Source: Catonia carolina (taxonomy: Eukaryota > Arthropoda > Insecta > Hemiptera > Achilidae). Taken from it: a stretch of DNA of 64,000 bases. Where the stretch lies: NCBI GenBank assembly GCA_035578175.1, contig JAQMRL010000003.1:97199969-97263968 (forward strand), in the 5' to 3' direction. The notes under the pieces are model-generated. The model was not told where the DNA came from. It was given only the letters and a program-made list of their open reading frames with translations, and did no database searches. This document shows, one piece after another, positions 35,521 to 45,739 of the stretch; position 1 is the first letter of the stretch; the number at the start of each line of letters is the position of its first letter. The position numbers and the translations under genes are program-made.

Positions 35521-35697
35521 GAAGCAAATAGATCATCTAGCCATCTTACAACAATAATAATTCACACACTCAAGACACATATTATTTAGACAATAATTCA
35601 CACTACTCAAGATACATTATAAAACTATTACTTATTAATATATACTAGAATAAATTGTATAATTAATTTTTTTTTAATATTCCATGGTCACAACAAA

Positions 35698-35920
35698 GTA
35701 ATGAATTTCATTGTACAGCCAGACCCTGTGGTGAATGAAGTGAAGGTGTCATTTGCAGAGTGGAAAATATGTGCTTTTCAGAGGGCCCGGCATGCTGATA
35801 AGCATACTTTTCCACTCAGTGAGGAAGGCAATGGTAAACCACCTCACTCCTCGATTTACTTAGTAAAACCTCTACAGATTCAAACCAGCCTTTTGGCTGA
35901 TGACCTAAACAACAACAACT
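35698..35920 (+). mobile_element. SINE B, 5'-truncated copy with target duplication
   Basis: The 3' 223 bp of SINE B, from gtaatgaatttcattgtaca to gacctaaacaacaacaact, are bounded by perfect 11-bp duplications GTCACAACAAA (35687-35697, 35921-35931). A truncated copy with its own duplication shows that truncation happened at insertion, as in LINE-driven reverse transcription. Confidence 0.96.
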
Positions 35921-37389
35921 GTCACAACAAACACGAAATATTATGATGGCCGGGATTAGGGGTGGCCGCTTAAAAGAGTTTAAAAATGCATATGCCTCAG
36001 GAAAAATAAAATCGTTTCTTAAAAAAAAGTTGGGTCGTAACTAAGGGTGATCATTAAGGGAAGTTTGATGTACTACAATCCAAGAGTAACATTCCAACGA
36101 TGTGAAGAAATGCCCAATAAGAATACTCCATATATTCAACAGTTCTGCTGTGAAATCATCTACAAATCACGTGACACTATGGAAGGAAGAATAATACATC
36201 ATCACGATCAATCAAGCTGACGGAAAAAATATTTTTAAAAACAAATACGTTGAGTGTTCAAAACTGATTTGAAATCAATCAAATAAGGTGTGACATTTAT
36301 AATGTCAAAATTATTACAATAATTTTATAAACAACTTGAATAACTAAGTAATTTAAGATTTAGTAAAACTACATTGACACTATTATATTAAAATCACCTG
36401 GCCAGATATCAATTCGTTTGACTGAAAAAAAATAAACTAGTTGATACCATTTATGAATAATACATAAATTTAAATTATACATTTATTTGCAATTATTTAT
36501 TTATAAGTACAGTAGGACGAACAAGAAACGAATAGATTATACTGGGTGTCCCAAAAGTTCGGAACGACTTAATATTTCGAATGTAATGCATTTCATTTGC
36601 AAATTTCAAATATATTAAAATGTCAACATTTCACAAATACAAAATACAATTTTATTATGAATCATGAATTTTATCTGCCATTTTGAAAGCATATGACTTT
36701 TAAATTTAATGCGAATTTCAAGACAATTTAAATGGGGAAAACCGCACATCGATATCTCATACGATTTGAAAGATATTCGCCTTTCTTTAAATTTCAGCAA
36801 CACCTTATCACATATCTTGTGTAATTACTTATGATTGGTAAAAATCCGAAAACAGTCAATATTTCGAATGTAAGGAAAATTTCAAGAGATATATGCAAAC
36901 GTAAAAATTAAATAATACCCATAAATAGAATAATTTTAAATTAAATATTTATTAAATAAGTAATTACGTATAACATTCAATTAGGTGTTGAAATGTAAAG
37001 AAAGGCGTTGAAAAAATACCTTTAAAACCGAATGAGATATCGGGGCAGTTTTCAGCATTCAAATTGCCTTAAAATTTCGCATCAAAATCATCTGTCATAC
37101 GCCCACTTTCCCGTTTAAAAATATTAAAGTTACATTCAAGATGGCGGACAAAATTTTATGAGTCATCTTAAAATAGTAATATTTCGTATTTCAATGAGGT
37201 TCACATTTGCATGTATCTTGAAATTTTCCTTACATTCGAAATATTAAGCCGTTAGTTCTCGAAGTGAAGGGCGCAAAGCTTAGTTAAACAAAATAAATGA
37301 AGTGAAACATTCATTTAGAAAATTTTCTGTAGACAAAGAAAACATCATTGATCTTCAAAGTTATACTGCCTTGGAAAAAAAATTAAGGA

Positions 37390-37641
37390 ACGTTCGCTCA
37401 CGCCCTTCTGGATGAGTGTCCAAAAGAATAACCTTTTCGAGTGAAAATGCCTTAAAAGTACTCTTTCCCTTTGATATTACATCCATATTTATATGAAAAA
37501 GGATTTTCTACTTTTGCTGCTAAGAAGAGCAAATATCGTTCAAGATTAGATATAATAAGAAAACTTAAAAGTTGCACTGTCGGAACTGACTCCACGTTTC
37601 AGAAAGCTTTGTGCCGAGAAAAGACTCATTTATCACATTAG
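37390..37641 (+). pseudogene. hAT transposase C-terminal fragment (ZBED/SCAND3-like)
   Basis: The frame reads TFAHALLDECPKE, stop, PFRVKMP, stop, then PYLYEKGFSTFAAKKSKYRS, RLDIIRKLKSC and a THLSH end at TAG 37639-37641. The LCE.GFS...K.KYRSRL block and final SH are the conserved end of hAT dimerisation domains of the ZBED5/SCAND3 type. Two in-frame stops and the missing catalytic core make it a remnant. Confidence 0.8.
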
Positions 37642-37747
37642 TAGTATTAATTTTTGTTTTGAGTAGTATTAATCAAAATCTACTTACTAAAAATACATTT
37701 CCTGATCTATTTAAAATTATTTTTTTAATTATTTCAACATTGAACTT

Positions 37748-38850
37748 ATTTTTTTTTTTTTATTTATTTATAAAGGTCGCATCAACTTCTAATGGTTATT
37801 AGCGACCACAATAGGAGTTATAAGTACTAATAACAGTAAAAACAATAATTTCATAAATTAAAACATTAAAAGTAAAGATTGGTAGGCTTCAGATTTTGTC
37901 TTCAACAGCGATATAGCGTAGAAATTTCAAAATTTTGTAACAACTGTCTTTACACCTAACATTGTTTTGAAAAGTTTCAGAAACACCAAGAAGTGTACGG
38001 GTGTCTTGAAGTTTTCTACATTCTGAAACTATATGCGCAACCGTTGCTTTTTCGACGCAGAAAGGGCACACTGTCGGCGTAGATTTTGTGAGCAGATGTT
38101 GGTGTGATATATATGAGTGCCCAATTCGCAATCGGCAGATGACAACCTGTTCCCTGCGATTATGAAACTCGGGTAGAGGAAATTCTCCTAAAGTTTTTCG
38201 TACCATATGGAGTTTCGAAGGTGCCATCTCGGTCCACCTATAGTTCCAGAAATCAAATAGTTTTCTGTTGACGTGTGCCTTTAGGTCAGAATGAGAGACC
38301 CGATGGAAATGTTCGTGTAAGTGAACAGCACTCTTGGCCGCAAGATCGGCTTTTTCGTTGCCTGGAATCCCTACATGAGACGGAATCCAGGTAAACACTA
38401 TTTCAAAATTGTGTGCAGTCAACTCAGAAATTAGCTCTTGGATTTCTTGAATTATTGGTACATGACACTGGACATTTCCTATTGCTTGCAGACCAGACAA
38501 TGAATCGGTGAAAATAACATATTTAGAAGGAGTTAAATGTTTAAATTTTTCGAGAGTACAGAGTATCGCATACACTTCGCAGAAGAAAGACGAACATACG
38601 TCATTAAGCCTAACTTGTACAGTCTCGTAGGGAAAGACAACAGCACATGTACATCCTTCTGCCGACCTAGATCCATCAGTGTATATCATATTATACTGTG
38701 AACTTATTGAACTTATTGTCCCAATAGGAACAGGCTTTAAACATGAAACATAAGGATTATCCAAAAAAGTGTTAATAAATAAATGTTCACTTATAAACAT
38801 GTAAGGAGGGCAAGGGGTTACCACATAGGGGAGGCTCAAAATTAAAAATA
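37748..38850 (-). mobile_element. LINE 3' end with open RNase H domain (316 codons)
   Basis: The minus-strand frame 38839-37889 is uninterrupted. It carries an RNase H domain with catalytic positions YTDGS (about residue 53), an acidic residue in FFCEVYAILCTLE (about 88), FTDSLSGLQAI (about 109) and PSHVGIPGNEKADLAAKSAV (about 154). A Cys/His cluster follows (CPFC...H...C, about 259-275), as in LINE ORF2 C-termini. The 3' untranslated region ends in a T-run at about 37750-37763 (plus strand), the poly(A) tail. It is truncated just upstream of RNase H, so there is no RT, and the first codon is not a true start. The open frame and low decay mark a young insertion compared with its surroundings. 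Confidence 0.88.
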
Positions 38851-38904
38851 TGAGAACATTTAAAAATTAAGCCATTCTCAGACTTTTGAGACACCCAGTA
38901 TAAT

Positions 38905-39715
38905 AGTTAATAATTAAACGCAGTAACTCGGACCCAAACAGATCATGTGTCTTACAAGAACCATTTTTAAGTATACAAACTATAACAGAAATACGGTTAA
39001 TGTAAAATGATATTAATATATACAGGAGAAACTAGATCTGTGGAAGAAACAAATGGAATTAGAATTGTATTTTGATTTGTGATTGATTTGAGAACATTAT
39101 ATTTGTATCTGGCACAAGGCTGTTTGTAGGAACAATAACGCATAAACCAAACTATATATACATATATACATAAGGCTTGACTGTAAGCATTTTTAGCTAT
39201 GGGTGTAGTCTCCAAAGGGAGAAAAAATGGAATAAAAAGAGATAAAATGATTGATTATATGAATGAAAAATATATAAGAGTAACTAAGACAGAAAAAGAA
39301 GAACATGAAATTAGAATTGGAATGAGATGTAAAAAAATAAAAATAAAAGAAAACGGCAAGCATTATTTCTGTATAATATTCTTATAACTCAAGGTGACAT
39401 AAAATTGTGTATGTATGTGTTTATTATAATTATTATGCGTTTATTGTAAATTTCAAGTTAAGATTTACGATCACAAATGCCCATTACTGTTGTATTATAT
39501 TAAACAACATAGTCATACTATGTGCATATAAATGTTACCGTGGGATTTACTTCGTGGTTAACAATGAGTCCCGTTCAAGAAATAGTATACTAAAATGAGC
39601 AAATGAGTAATCTTGAACAGTAAAACTATTCTTTTTAATTTATAAAAGCATTATCAACGAAGTTATATATATAGTACATAAATATTTTTAAATAACCACT
39701 GATTAAAGTTAAAAG
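38905..39715. other. unassigned AT-rich intron
   Basis: A lysine-rich open stretch at 39199-39387 is A-rich low-complexity sequence and not supported as a gene. Confidence 0.45.
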
Positions 39716-39719
39716 AGAT

Positions 39720-40655
39720 ACTCAAGCCTTTGATCGGGTCTGGCATGATGGACTCCTAAACAAATTGTAACTAATACTTCCAGATAGCCTGTACCTAGTA
39801 ATAAAATCTTTTCTAGTGGAACGTTACTTTGGCGTAAAACACGGTGATGAACTTTCTAAAATGTACGAAGTCAGTGCTGGGGTACCGCAAGGAAGCGTAC
39901 TTGCACCAAGGCTGTTTTCTGTAAGCACCAGTGACATACCAACTTGTATCCATACAACTATGGCTATGTTTGCTGTTGATATAGCAGTACTTGCTGTTGA
40001 TGCCGATCCTGTAATTGCAACTCGAAAGACACAAAACCATTTACACATGATAGAGTCATGGCTTAAACTTTGTAAAATTAAAATGAAAACAACAAAAAAT
40101 TTACTTAGACAACAAAACTGCCCAACCATTTCCATTAATAATATTCCGCTGCCTCACACTACTAAAACACTCAACTTAGTCTTACACTTGGACAGAAAAC
40201 TTACATGGAACTCACACGTTACACACACACACACGCTACAAACTCAAAACACGCTTCTATCAACTGAAACGCTAACTCGATAGACGATCTAAATTAAACA
40301 TGTCACACAAATTAACAATCTACAAGACAGTCTTAAGACCAATCTGGACATATGGAGTTCAAATTTGGGGATCAGCTAAACCTTAACACACGAAACGTAC
40401 ACAAGCGATTCAGAACAAGATTCTACGAACTATAACGCAATGATATCACAAATACATCATAAACTCAATATTGCACAAAGACTTACAAATTCCATACGTA
40501 ATAGATGTCGCGAAACAACTATACAAGACGATGCATGACAAATTTAAATTACATGACAACCTTCTCATACAAAACATGTACCCTAGGGCGATAATGGGTG
40601 CTCAGAGCAGACGTTTGAAGCGCCTCTGGCCAAGAGATCTTCTTGGCCAACTGTA
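39720..40655 (+). pseudogene. Jockey-like LINE reverse transcriptase remnant
   Basis: Reads QAFDRVWHDGLLNKL, then a stop, a block before GVPQGSVLAPRLF, and FAVDIAVLAVD in place of the catalytic FADD: the first aspartate is valine, so the RT is inactive. Beyond it are YKTVLRPIWTYGVQIWG in another frame and DLQIPYVIDVAKQLYKTMHD from about 40471. Multiple stops and shifts occur. The N-terminal endonuclease is missing. Confidence 0.85.
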
Positions 40656-40784
40656 GGACTGTGGTGATGACTGCACGCTCCTTCAAGTAAATCAAGTTTT
40701 GGAACATTAGCTTCACATATAGAAATTGTATTAATTTATAAAAGATACAAAATTTCAATTGAAAGTGTCAAAAAAGAGATACCT

Positions 40785-41330
40785 AAGGTGATGTATTGGA
40801 AAGGCCAGAGGGGTTTTCAATGAAATGGGTTTAGTGTTTCGGAACCATTAGCTGACTTTGGGCACCAAATTACGGTTCCTCAGATGCTGTGTGTAGCTAA
40901 GTCTAAGAACAGCGATGTTCTGTATGATGTAGAGATCTGTACCTTGAACAGGGCGACTGCACACCGGCTTGATGATTTTGAATTGGGGTTGTATAGGAGA
41001 ATATTTGAGAATTTCGTGGTTGCAGAAAGTTTTAATATTGAATTTTTGTTTAAAATGAACAAAAGTCTGAAATTGGTCAAAAAATTAATAAGTACCGTAA
41101 GCTGCAGTACCTCAGTCAAATAATGAGAAATCAAAAATGACACGTATGTTCTAATTGCAGCGCATTCTGCAGGGGAAGAGGAATCCCGGTCTAGAAGAAT
41201 TTCCTGGCTCGCCATTTGAGGACCTGGTTCGGTAAGATCTCTACGGAAATGTTCCGGATTGCGACTAGTAAGGTCAAAATAGCCATGGTGATCGCCAGCA
41301 TCCGAACCGGATAGGCACGATAAGAAGAAA
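40785..41330 (+). pseudogene. RTE-like LINE C-terminal remnant, second family
   Basis: From about 40789 the plus strand reads IGKARGVFNEMGLVFRN. From 40884 it reads SKNSDVLYDVEICTLNRATA, then HRLDDFELGLYRRIF. Later pieces in other frames are GRGIPVXKNFLA-like, LRTWFGKISTEMFRIATS and KVKIAMVIASIRTG, ending near 41312. This matches the post-RT region and typical end of insect endonuclease-reverse transcriptase LINEs. It differs in sequence from the 14325/22060 family. Frameshifts are frequent. Confidence 0.75.
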
Positions 41331-41660
41331 GTTAAAGGAAGATATCGATTAAATGGTTAATACATGTATCGGTCTGATGATTATGGGTAAAGAAAAACAA
41401 CTGAAGACTTATTGTACGTCTCTTAGTGGAGGTGTTATCCAACAAAAATGTAATTCATATAAAATGCAGTCAAAGTTTAAGGTTTCAATCATTATGTGAA
41501 TTGTCTTGATTTCTTTCATTTAGGTCCCTACATATTATTAATCCACTGCCGGAACTAGGAGATTTGTTAAAAGGGGCAAAGCTTAATTAGCCGCCCCCTG
41601 GTTACCATTATCATAAAATACAACTATTATGTTAAATTAATAGAAAAGAAAGTTTAGAAA

Positions 41661-41715
41661 TTCCTGGAACTTGCAGATCGGGTGCAAATAATTTAATACT
41701 TCACCTACCTGTGGT
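41661..41715 (-). mobile_element. SINE B 5' fragment, minus strand
   Basis: The minus strand reads caggtaggtgaagtattaaa, ttatttgcacccgatctgca and agttccagg, the first 55 bp of SINE B. Confidence 0.6.
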
Positions 41716-41719
41716 AGGG

Positions 41720-42480
41720 AGGTAGTCTCCGTAGAGTTAAAAATCGAATTTCCTTCATTTTGTGTCATTTAGGATTTTATTAAAACAACGCTAAGGCAGT
41801 TTAGATAATTTTCGAAGCTTTTTGTAGCCCACATTTAGTAGTATTATTGAATAATCTAACTCGTAAAGTTTTTGGATGTCTGTTATATCATATACAAACT
41901 TTTCAATGCAAAGTAAACAAGTAAACTATGTTATAGCCTACTTGAAAGCGTAACATTACTAAAAGGTAGTGGTTGGAACAACGTATATAGAGGGAATACC
42001 ACTCTTTTTTACGACACATGGTATAAGTCTCAAACTGTTCACGTAATTTTGTTTTTATAACAGAGGCATTATGTATATTTTATACCTGCGTAGGTAGGTA
42101 GTAGGGAGAAAGATTGACAATAGGGATTGACTGAGCAATTTCTGCCAAGAGATTCCCGTTTGGTTATTCCTTTTTTCGAGGCCAACCTAGCCCCGGCAGA
42201 TGTGTCATGTGGATGGTAGCAGTAACACAGTGTTCCCCTTCCTTACACAGTGGGGGCAAATAAACACGGGAATTCAGGACAGTTTAAGTCGCAGCATGCG
42301 GGCTCTATTCTCTCCCTAATGCAATGGACCATCCACCATCTATCCTATTCCAAGGGAAAACATCTTCACATCTTTACCTCAAATCACCCCCTCCTGACTG
42401 CATTTATATGTTTCATTTCTTCATAATATTAGGGCACTTAGTGGACTAAGTACAATGACCCAAAAAAATCATTCATTTTT
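41720..42480. other. unassigned, relatively G+C-rich intron segment
   Basis: The portion 42060-42420 is markedly less AT-rich than the window and unique within it. No open frame or repeat family is recognised. It could be an unmatched mobile element or non-coding functional DNA. Confidence 0.35.
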
Positions 42481-42485
42481 CAATC

Positions 42486-42978
42486 TATTGGTAAAGTCGT
42501 CGCCGCGAGTCAGCTGTTAAACAGATGATTTTAAAGATTTTTTGTTTTGGTTTAACGTCCGACTGTTCTGCAATTACAGCTAATGCAGACGATAAAGGAT
42601 GAAATGATTTTTTGTAACGTATGAAAATATGTCGTGCCTGAATGGGATTCGAACCCAAGACCGCATGATGCGAGGCGAGCACGTTACAAACTACGCCAAT
42701 GCGGCTGACATGACTTCAAAGACGAAAGTTTCTGGTTCAAATCCTAGTAAAGGTAAAGTTACATTTATACGGATTTGAATACTAGACAGTTGTTATCGGA
42801 GTACTTTGATGGTTGGAGTTCAATTAACCATACTTTCTCAGGAATGGTTGGCCTGGGCCTGTACAAGACTACACCTCATTTACAAGTCATACACATCATC
42901 CTCATCTTATTGGTTCATAACGTTCCTTATTATTCTAAATTGAATAGATTGCAACGTACACACATAAGGGATAAAAGA
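42486..42978 (+). mobile_element. SINE A interrupted by SINE D
   Basis: The head (attggtaaagtcgtcgccgc to cagatgattttaaaga) ends at 42537. The element resumes at 42710 with atgacttcaaagacgaaagt, box B GGTTCAAATCC, the body and agggataaaag. The interruption is exactly the SINE D copy. Confidence 0.92.
42538..42709 (-). mobile_element. SINE D, full-length copy nested in SINE A
   Basis: On the minus strand: gccgcattggcgtagtttgt (box A region), cgcatcatgcggtcttgg, box B GGTTCGAATCC, a body to cagaacagtcggacgttaaa, and an A-rich tail. Flanks are ATGATTTTAAAGA (42525-42537) and ATGACTTCAAAGA (42710-42722), a 13-bp duplication with two differences. Confidence 0.93.
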
Positions 42979-43077
42979 TTCACTCTATTATCAAAATTTC
43001 AATTGTAACAACATATAAAATTAAAAACATAACTGAATTTTAAAATATTATTGTGTTCATTAAAATATTCTGTTTTC

Positions 43078-43385
43078 TATCACATGGTCAGCCAATTATA
43101 TGACCGAACCATTTAAAAACAAAAGAGGTAGAGGTGTAAAAGACAAGAGTTATCTCCTCTAAAAGTATAATTAATTTCATTATACAGCCAGACCCTGTGG
43201 TGAATGAAGCAGAAGATGCCTTTTGCAGGGTGGGAAGTAGATGCTTTACAGAGGACTTGGCAAGCTGATAAGCATACTTTTCCACTCAGTAAAGAAAACA
43301 TTAGTAAACCACCATACTTTTCGTTTTACTTAGTAAAGCCTATAGAGGTTCAAACCAGCCAAAAGCCTGATAACCTAAACAATAT
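43078..43385 (+). mobile_element. SINE B, 5'-truncated copy
   Basis: From tatcacatggtcagccaatt to aaaagcctgataacctaaac. About 85 bp of the 5' end are missing. The GGCTG hairpin is damaged. Confidence 0.85.
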
Positions 43386-43416
43386 TGTAAGCATGATGTA
43401 TCACTGAAATCGACTA

Positions 43417-43840
43417 CAGTAAAACCTCCTTATACCGACCTCGAGATACCGGAATTCGGATATATCGGGATCGGCTCGGACATTTATACAAAATAAAGAA
43501 AGGGCAAAAGAGTAAAAAGAAAGGAAAACCCTTCAATTTCTACCTATTTACATATTACGTTCCCGACGTTATTGTATTCTGAATGGCATTGCGCCCAAAA
43601 TAGTGAAAACAATACTGTCGCAATCGACATCAATAAATTAATATGTAATAGTAACACAATGTCAATGGTAATCCCAACTGTACATACTAAGTAATACTCA
43701 GGCTTTAAACATGCCTTTTATGACTTTTACTACACATTTGTATGGAACAATAAAAAATATTTGTTGAACTGCAATCGCGAATTCGGATATACCGGGCAGG
43801 GGATAGCCAGTCATTAGCCCGGTATAACAAGGTTTGAGTG
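43417..43840. mobile_element. pogo-like MITE, 424 bp
   Basis: The ends cagtaaaacctccttatacc (left) and its inverted counterpart (right, reverse complement cactcaaaccttgttatacc) are flanked by TA (43415-43416, 43841-43842). CAGT-type ends with an AAACCT(C)..TATACCG motif are typical of pogo/Tigger elements. No transposase is present. Confidence 0.8.
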
Positions 43841-43854
43841 TATTTCAAAATCAA

Positions 43855-43920
43855 CATAAAAACAATAATTTCCTTCCATATATAAATAAATTCATGTAGG
43901 AAAGTAAAAATGGCGAGACA
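43855..43920 (-). repeat. repeat E terminal fragment
   Basis: The block aaaaacaataatttccttcc, then atgtaggaaagtaaaaatgg, resembles the terminal block of repeat E at 35460-35515. Confidence 0.4.
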
Positions 43921-43924
43921 TTGA

Positions 43925-44890
43925 CGACGAGATTTCATTTACATCTTCCTCTTATTGGTATTCAAAAACCTCTAAAATATTTTATCCTTAAGCAAGAAGG
44001 ACATTAACAATTCTTTGGGATATTCTGGCTCAATCAAGTAACTACATAAAAAAAAGATAAAACTAATTATTTATGTTAGTCTACTTATTCCTTATTAGTC
44101 AAACGTTAAATATTCTTTTACTGCATTTATAATTTGACTTTCAAACTGAACTTCCTGAATTACATAAAAATAGTGAGTATATTAACACATAGATCTTTGT
44201 GAAATAGGTACGTGTGCACACAGCAAAAAGACGGAAGAACAAAGAATACACCAAATATGAATAATACAACGAAAGCTTCTGGAATTACAAGCCAGCTGTA
44301 AAATAGTGAATGTAACTGGGAAAAATGGTAATACGGCGGAATGTACACTAACATAATGCAGTAAGTCTGTTGAGCATTTTAAAAGTTCTGTTATTGGTCT
44401 CATTGAGAAAGTGTTAAGTTAGTTAGTTTATGAAGGCTTCTTCCTTCTATGTTAACCGCATTCAGTTTGCTCATGCATATGTAACAATATTTCAACAAAA
44501 AGCAAAAATAAAGTACGTTTCTTTTACTTCATTAACTTACGAAAATGTTTAAACACTACAAAACTTGAACCAATGTAATGAACATCATTAAAGTATTTAT
44601 TTTTTGATATTAATAACTAGATAATTAGATAGAAAATATATTTATTCATTTTCACGAACTAGAAAATATTCAAAATTCATATAAATTACATTTTTGTGAA
44701 TACTAATTTATTTTAAATTTTCCAAATCTAAATTAAGGTACTAGTTACAGCACCAAGGTAATACGAAAATAACAAAACACTGGTACTTTGTATTTGAAAA
44801 GTAAAAATTCCACCCTCATATTTTGAAACTTGCGTGAGTAACATGCTATATCATACGTTCTTAGTTTTTTTTTTACAGCAACATTTAATT
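43925..44890. other. unassigned AT-rich intron
   Basis: Nothing recognised. Confidence 0.45.
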
Positions 44891-44896
44891 ATGGCT

Positions 44897-45062
44897 ACCT
44901 CCGTGGTCCACTGGTTGGCGTGGTACGCTGCAAAAGCTGATGTCCCGGGATTCCTGATCACGGTTTGAAAAACTATTACAAGTTCAGACCCACTATTTTT
45001 AACCTAACGTAGCCGCTAATAAGCATGATACTGATGCGACTTAAAAATAAAATTAAAAAAAA
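44897..45062 (+). mobile_element. SINE C copy
   Basis: tRNA-like head (ctccgtggtccactggttgg, box A-like), then a degenerate box B (gattcctgatcacgg), the body with acaagttcagaccca and acgtagccgctaataagc, ending in ttaaaaataaaattaaaaaa. Confidence 0.7.
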
Positions 45063-45374
45063 ATTAATTATTGATATCAAATAATTTCAGAAATAATAAC
45101 ACTCCAACGTTTAGTAGACATATACGTCAGAACTAAAAACAATTTAAAAACAGAATAAATGTGTGATGGGAAATCTTGATAATAATAAAATAATAGGCCT
45201 ACGTGTATTCATTAGTACTTCGAAAAGGACAGAACTATTTTAGAACTTAATTTCTGGTTATCTGGAGCCGAACACGAGAAATATTTAGAAGCACAAATCT
45301 CTCACAAAAGTCTTTTGGAAAAACATAACCTAGTTTACTTCTTAATATTTCTTTTTTACTTTAACTCGAACTGT

Positions 45375-45497
45375 TGGCCATTAATTCTAATGTAGACTAT
45401 CTAGGGTGATAAGAATACCAAATCTGGCCTGAAATCAAATGCGAGACCGCAAGCGTAGAATGCCGTTGCGCAGACCACTACACCACGGACCACCCAA
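45375..45497 (-). mobile_element. SINE C copy, minus strand
   Basis: The minus strand reads ggtggtccgtggtgtagtgg, then gcattctacgcttgcggtct and a degenerate box B (CGCATTTGATTTC). The body is decayed. Confidence 0.6.
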
Positions 45498-45551
45498 ATT
45501 TAAGTTTCATAGACAATCAATTTAAATTGAATTGCTAGTTAATAAAAACTA

Positions 45552-45725
45552 TAAGAGACCCCCTTCGGAGAATTTAGCGAGGTACTCTGTAAAACAAAAG
45601 GTCCCGGGTTCGGTTCCGAAATAGGGTCTGAAATATTATAACATGTTCAAACTAATATAATAGTGGCTTAACCGAATATAGTTGCTAAAGAATTAAGATG
45701 AGACTTAAATTAAACTACAAAAAAT
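45552..45725 (+). mobile_element. SINE C copy
   Basis: The head is decayed, but GTCCCGGGTTCGGTTCCG (box B), gtctgaaatattataacatg and the gttgctaaagaattaagatg body are collinear with 50568-50745. Confidence 0.65.
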
Positions 45726-45739
45726 CATATGGTAATTAA

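Larger units (their letters stand above)
36542..38898. mobile_element. 2.36 kb TIR element with hAT and LINE pieces inside
   Basis: The left end (ctgggtgtcccaaaagttc, then cgacttaata) and the reverse complement of the right end (ctgggtgtctcaaaagtct, then ggcttaattt) match over about 44 bp. They are flanked by TATA on both sides (36538-36541, 38899-38902). Internally, cgaatgtaaggaaaatttca at 36874 is repeated inverted at about 37222-37245. That suggests either nested related ends or subterminal repeats. The hAT fragment and the RNase H LINE lie within. The superfamily is not identified. Confidence 0.6.

Noticed and set aside
35701..35946. Recurrent ~75-codon open frame in several SINE B copies (here, at 31811-31587 and others), starting MNF..QPDPVVNEVK
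   Set aside because: Other copies (12553, 26753, 29449, 34143) carry stops within it. The repeated open frame reflects shared ancestry of a repeat, not a conserved protein.
37611..37802. 63-codon open frame overlapping the hAT tail
   Set aside because: The hAT reading is in another frame. This one is hydrophobic T-rich sequence running into the LINE poly(T).
39199..39387. Lysine/glutamate-rich 62-codon open frame
   Set aside because: The sequence is A-rich and low in complexity. No family was recognised.
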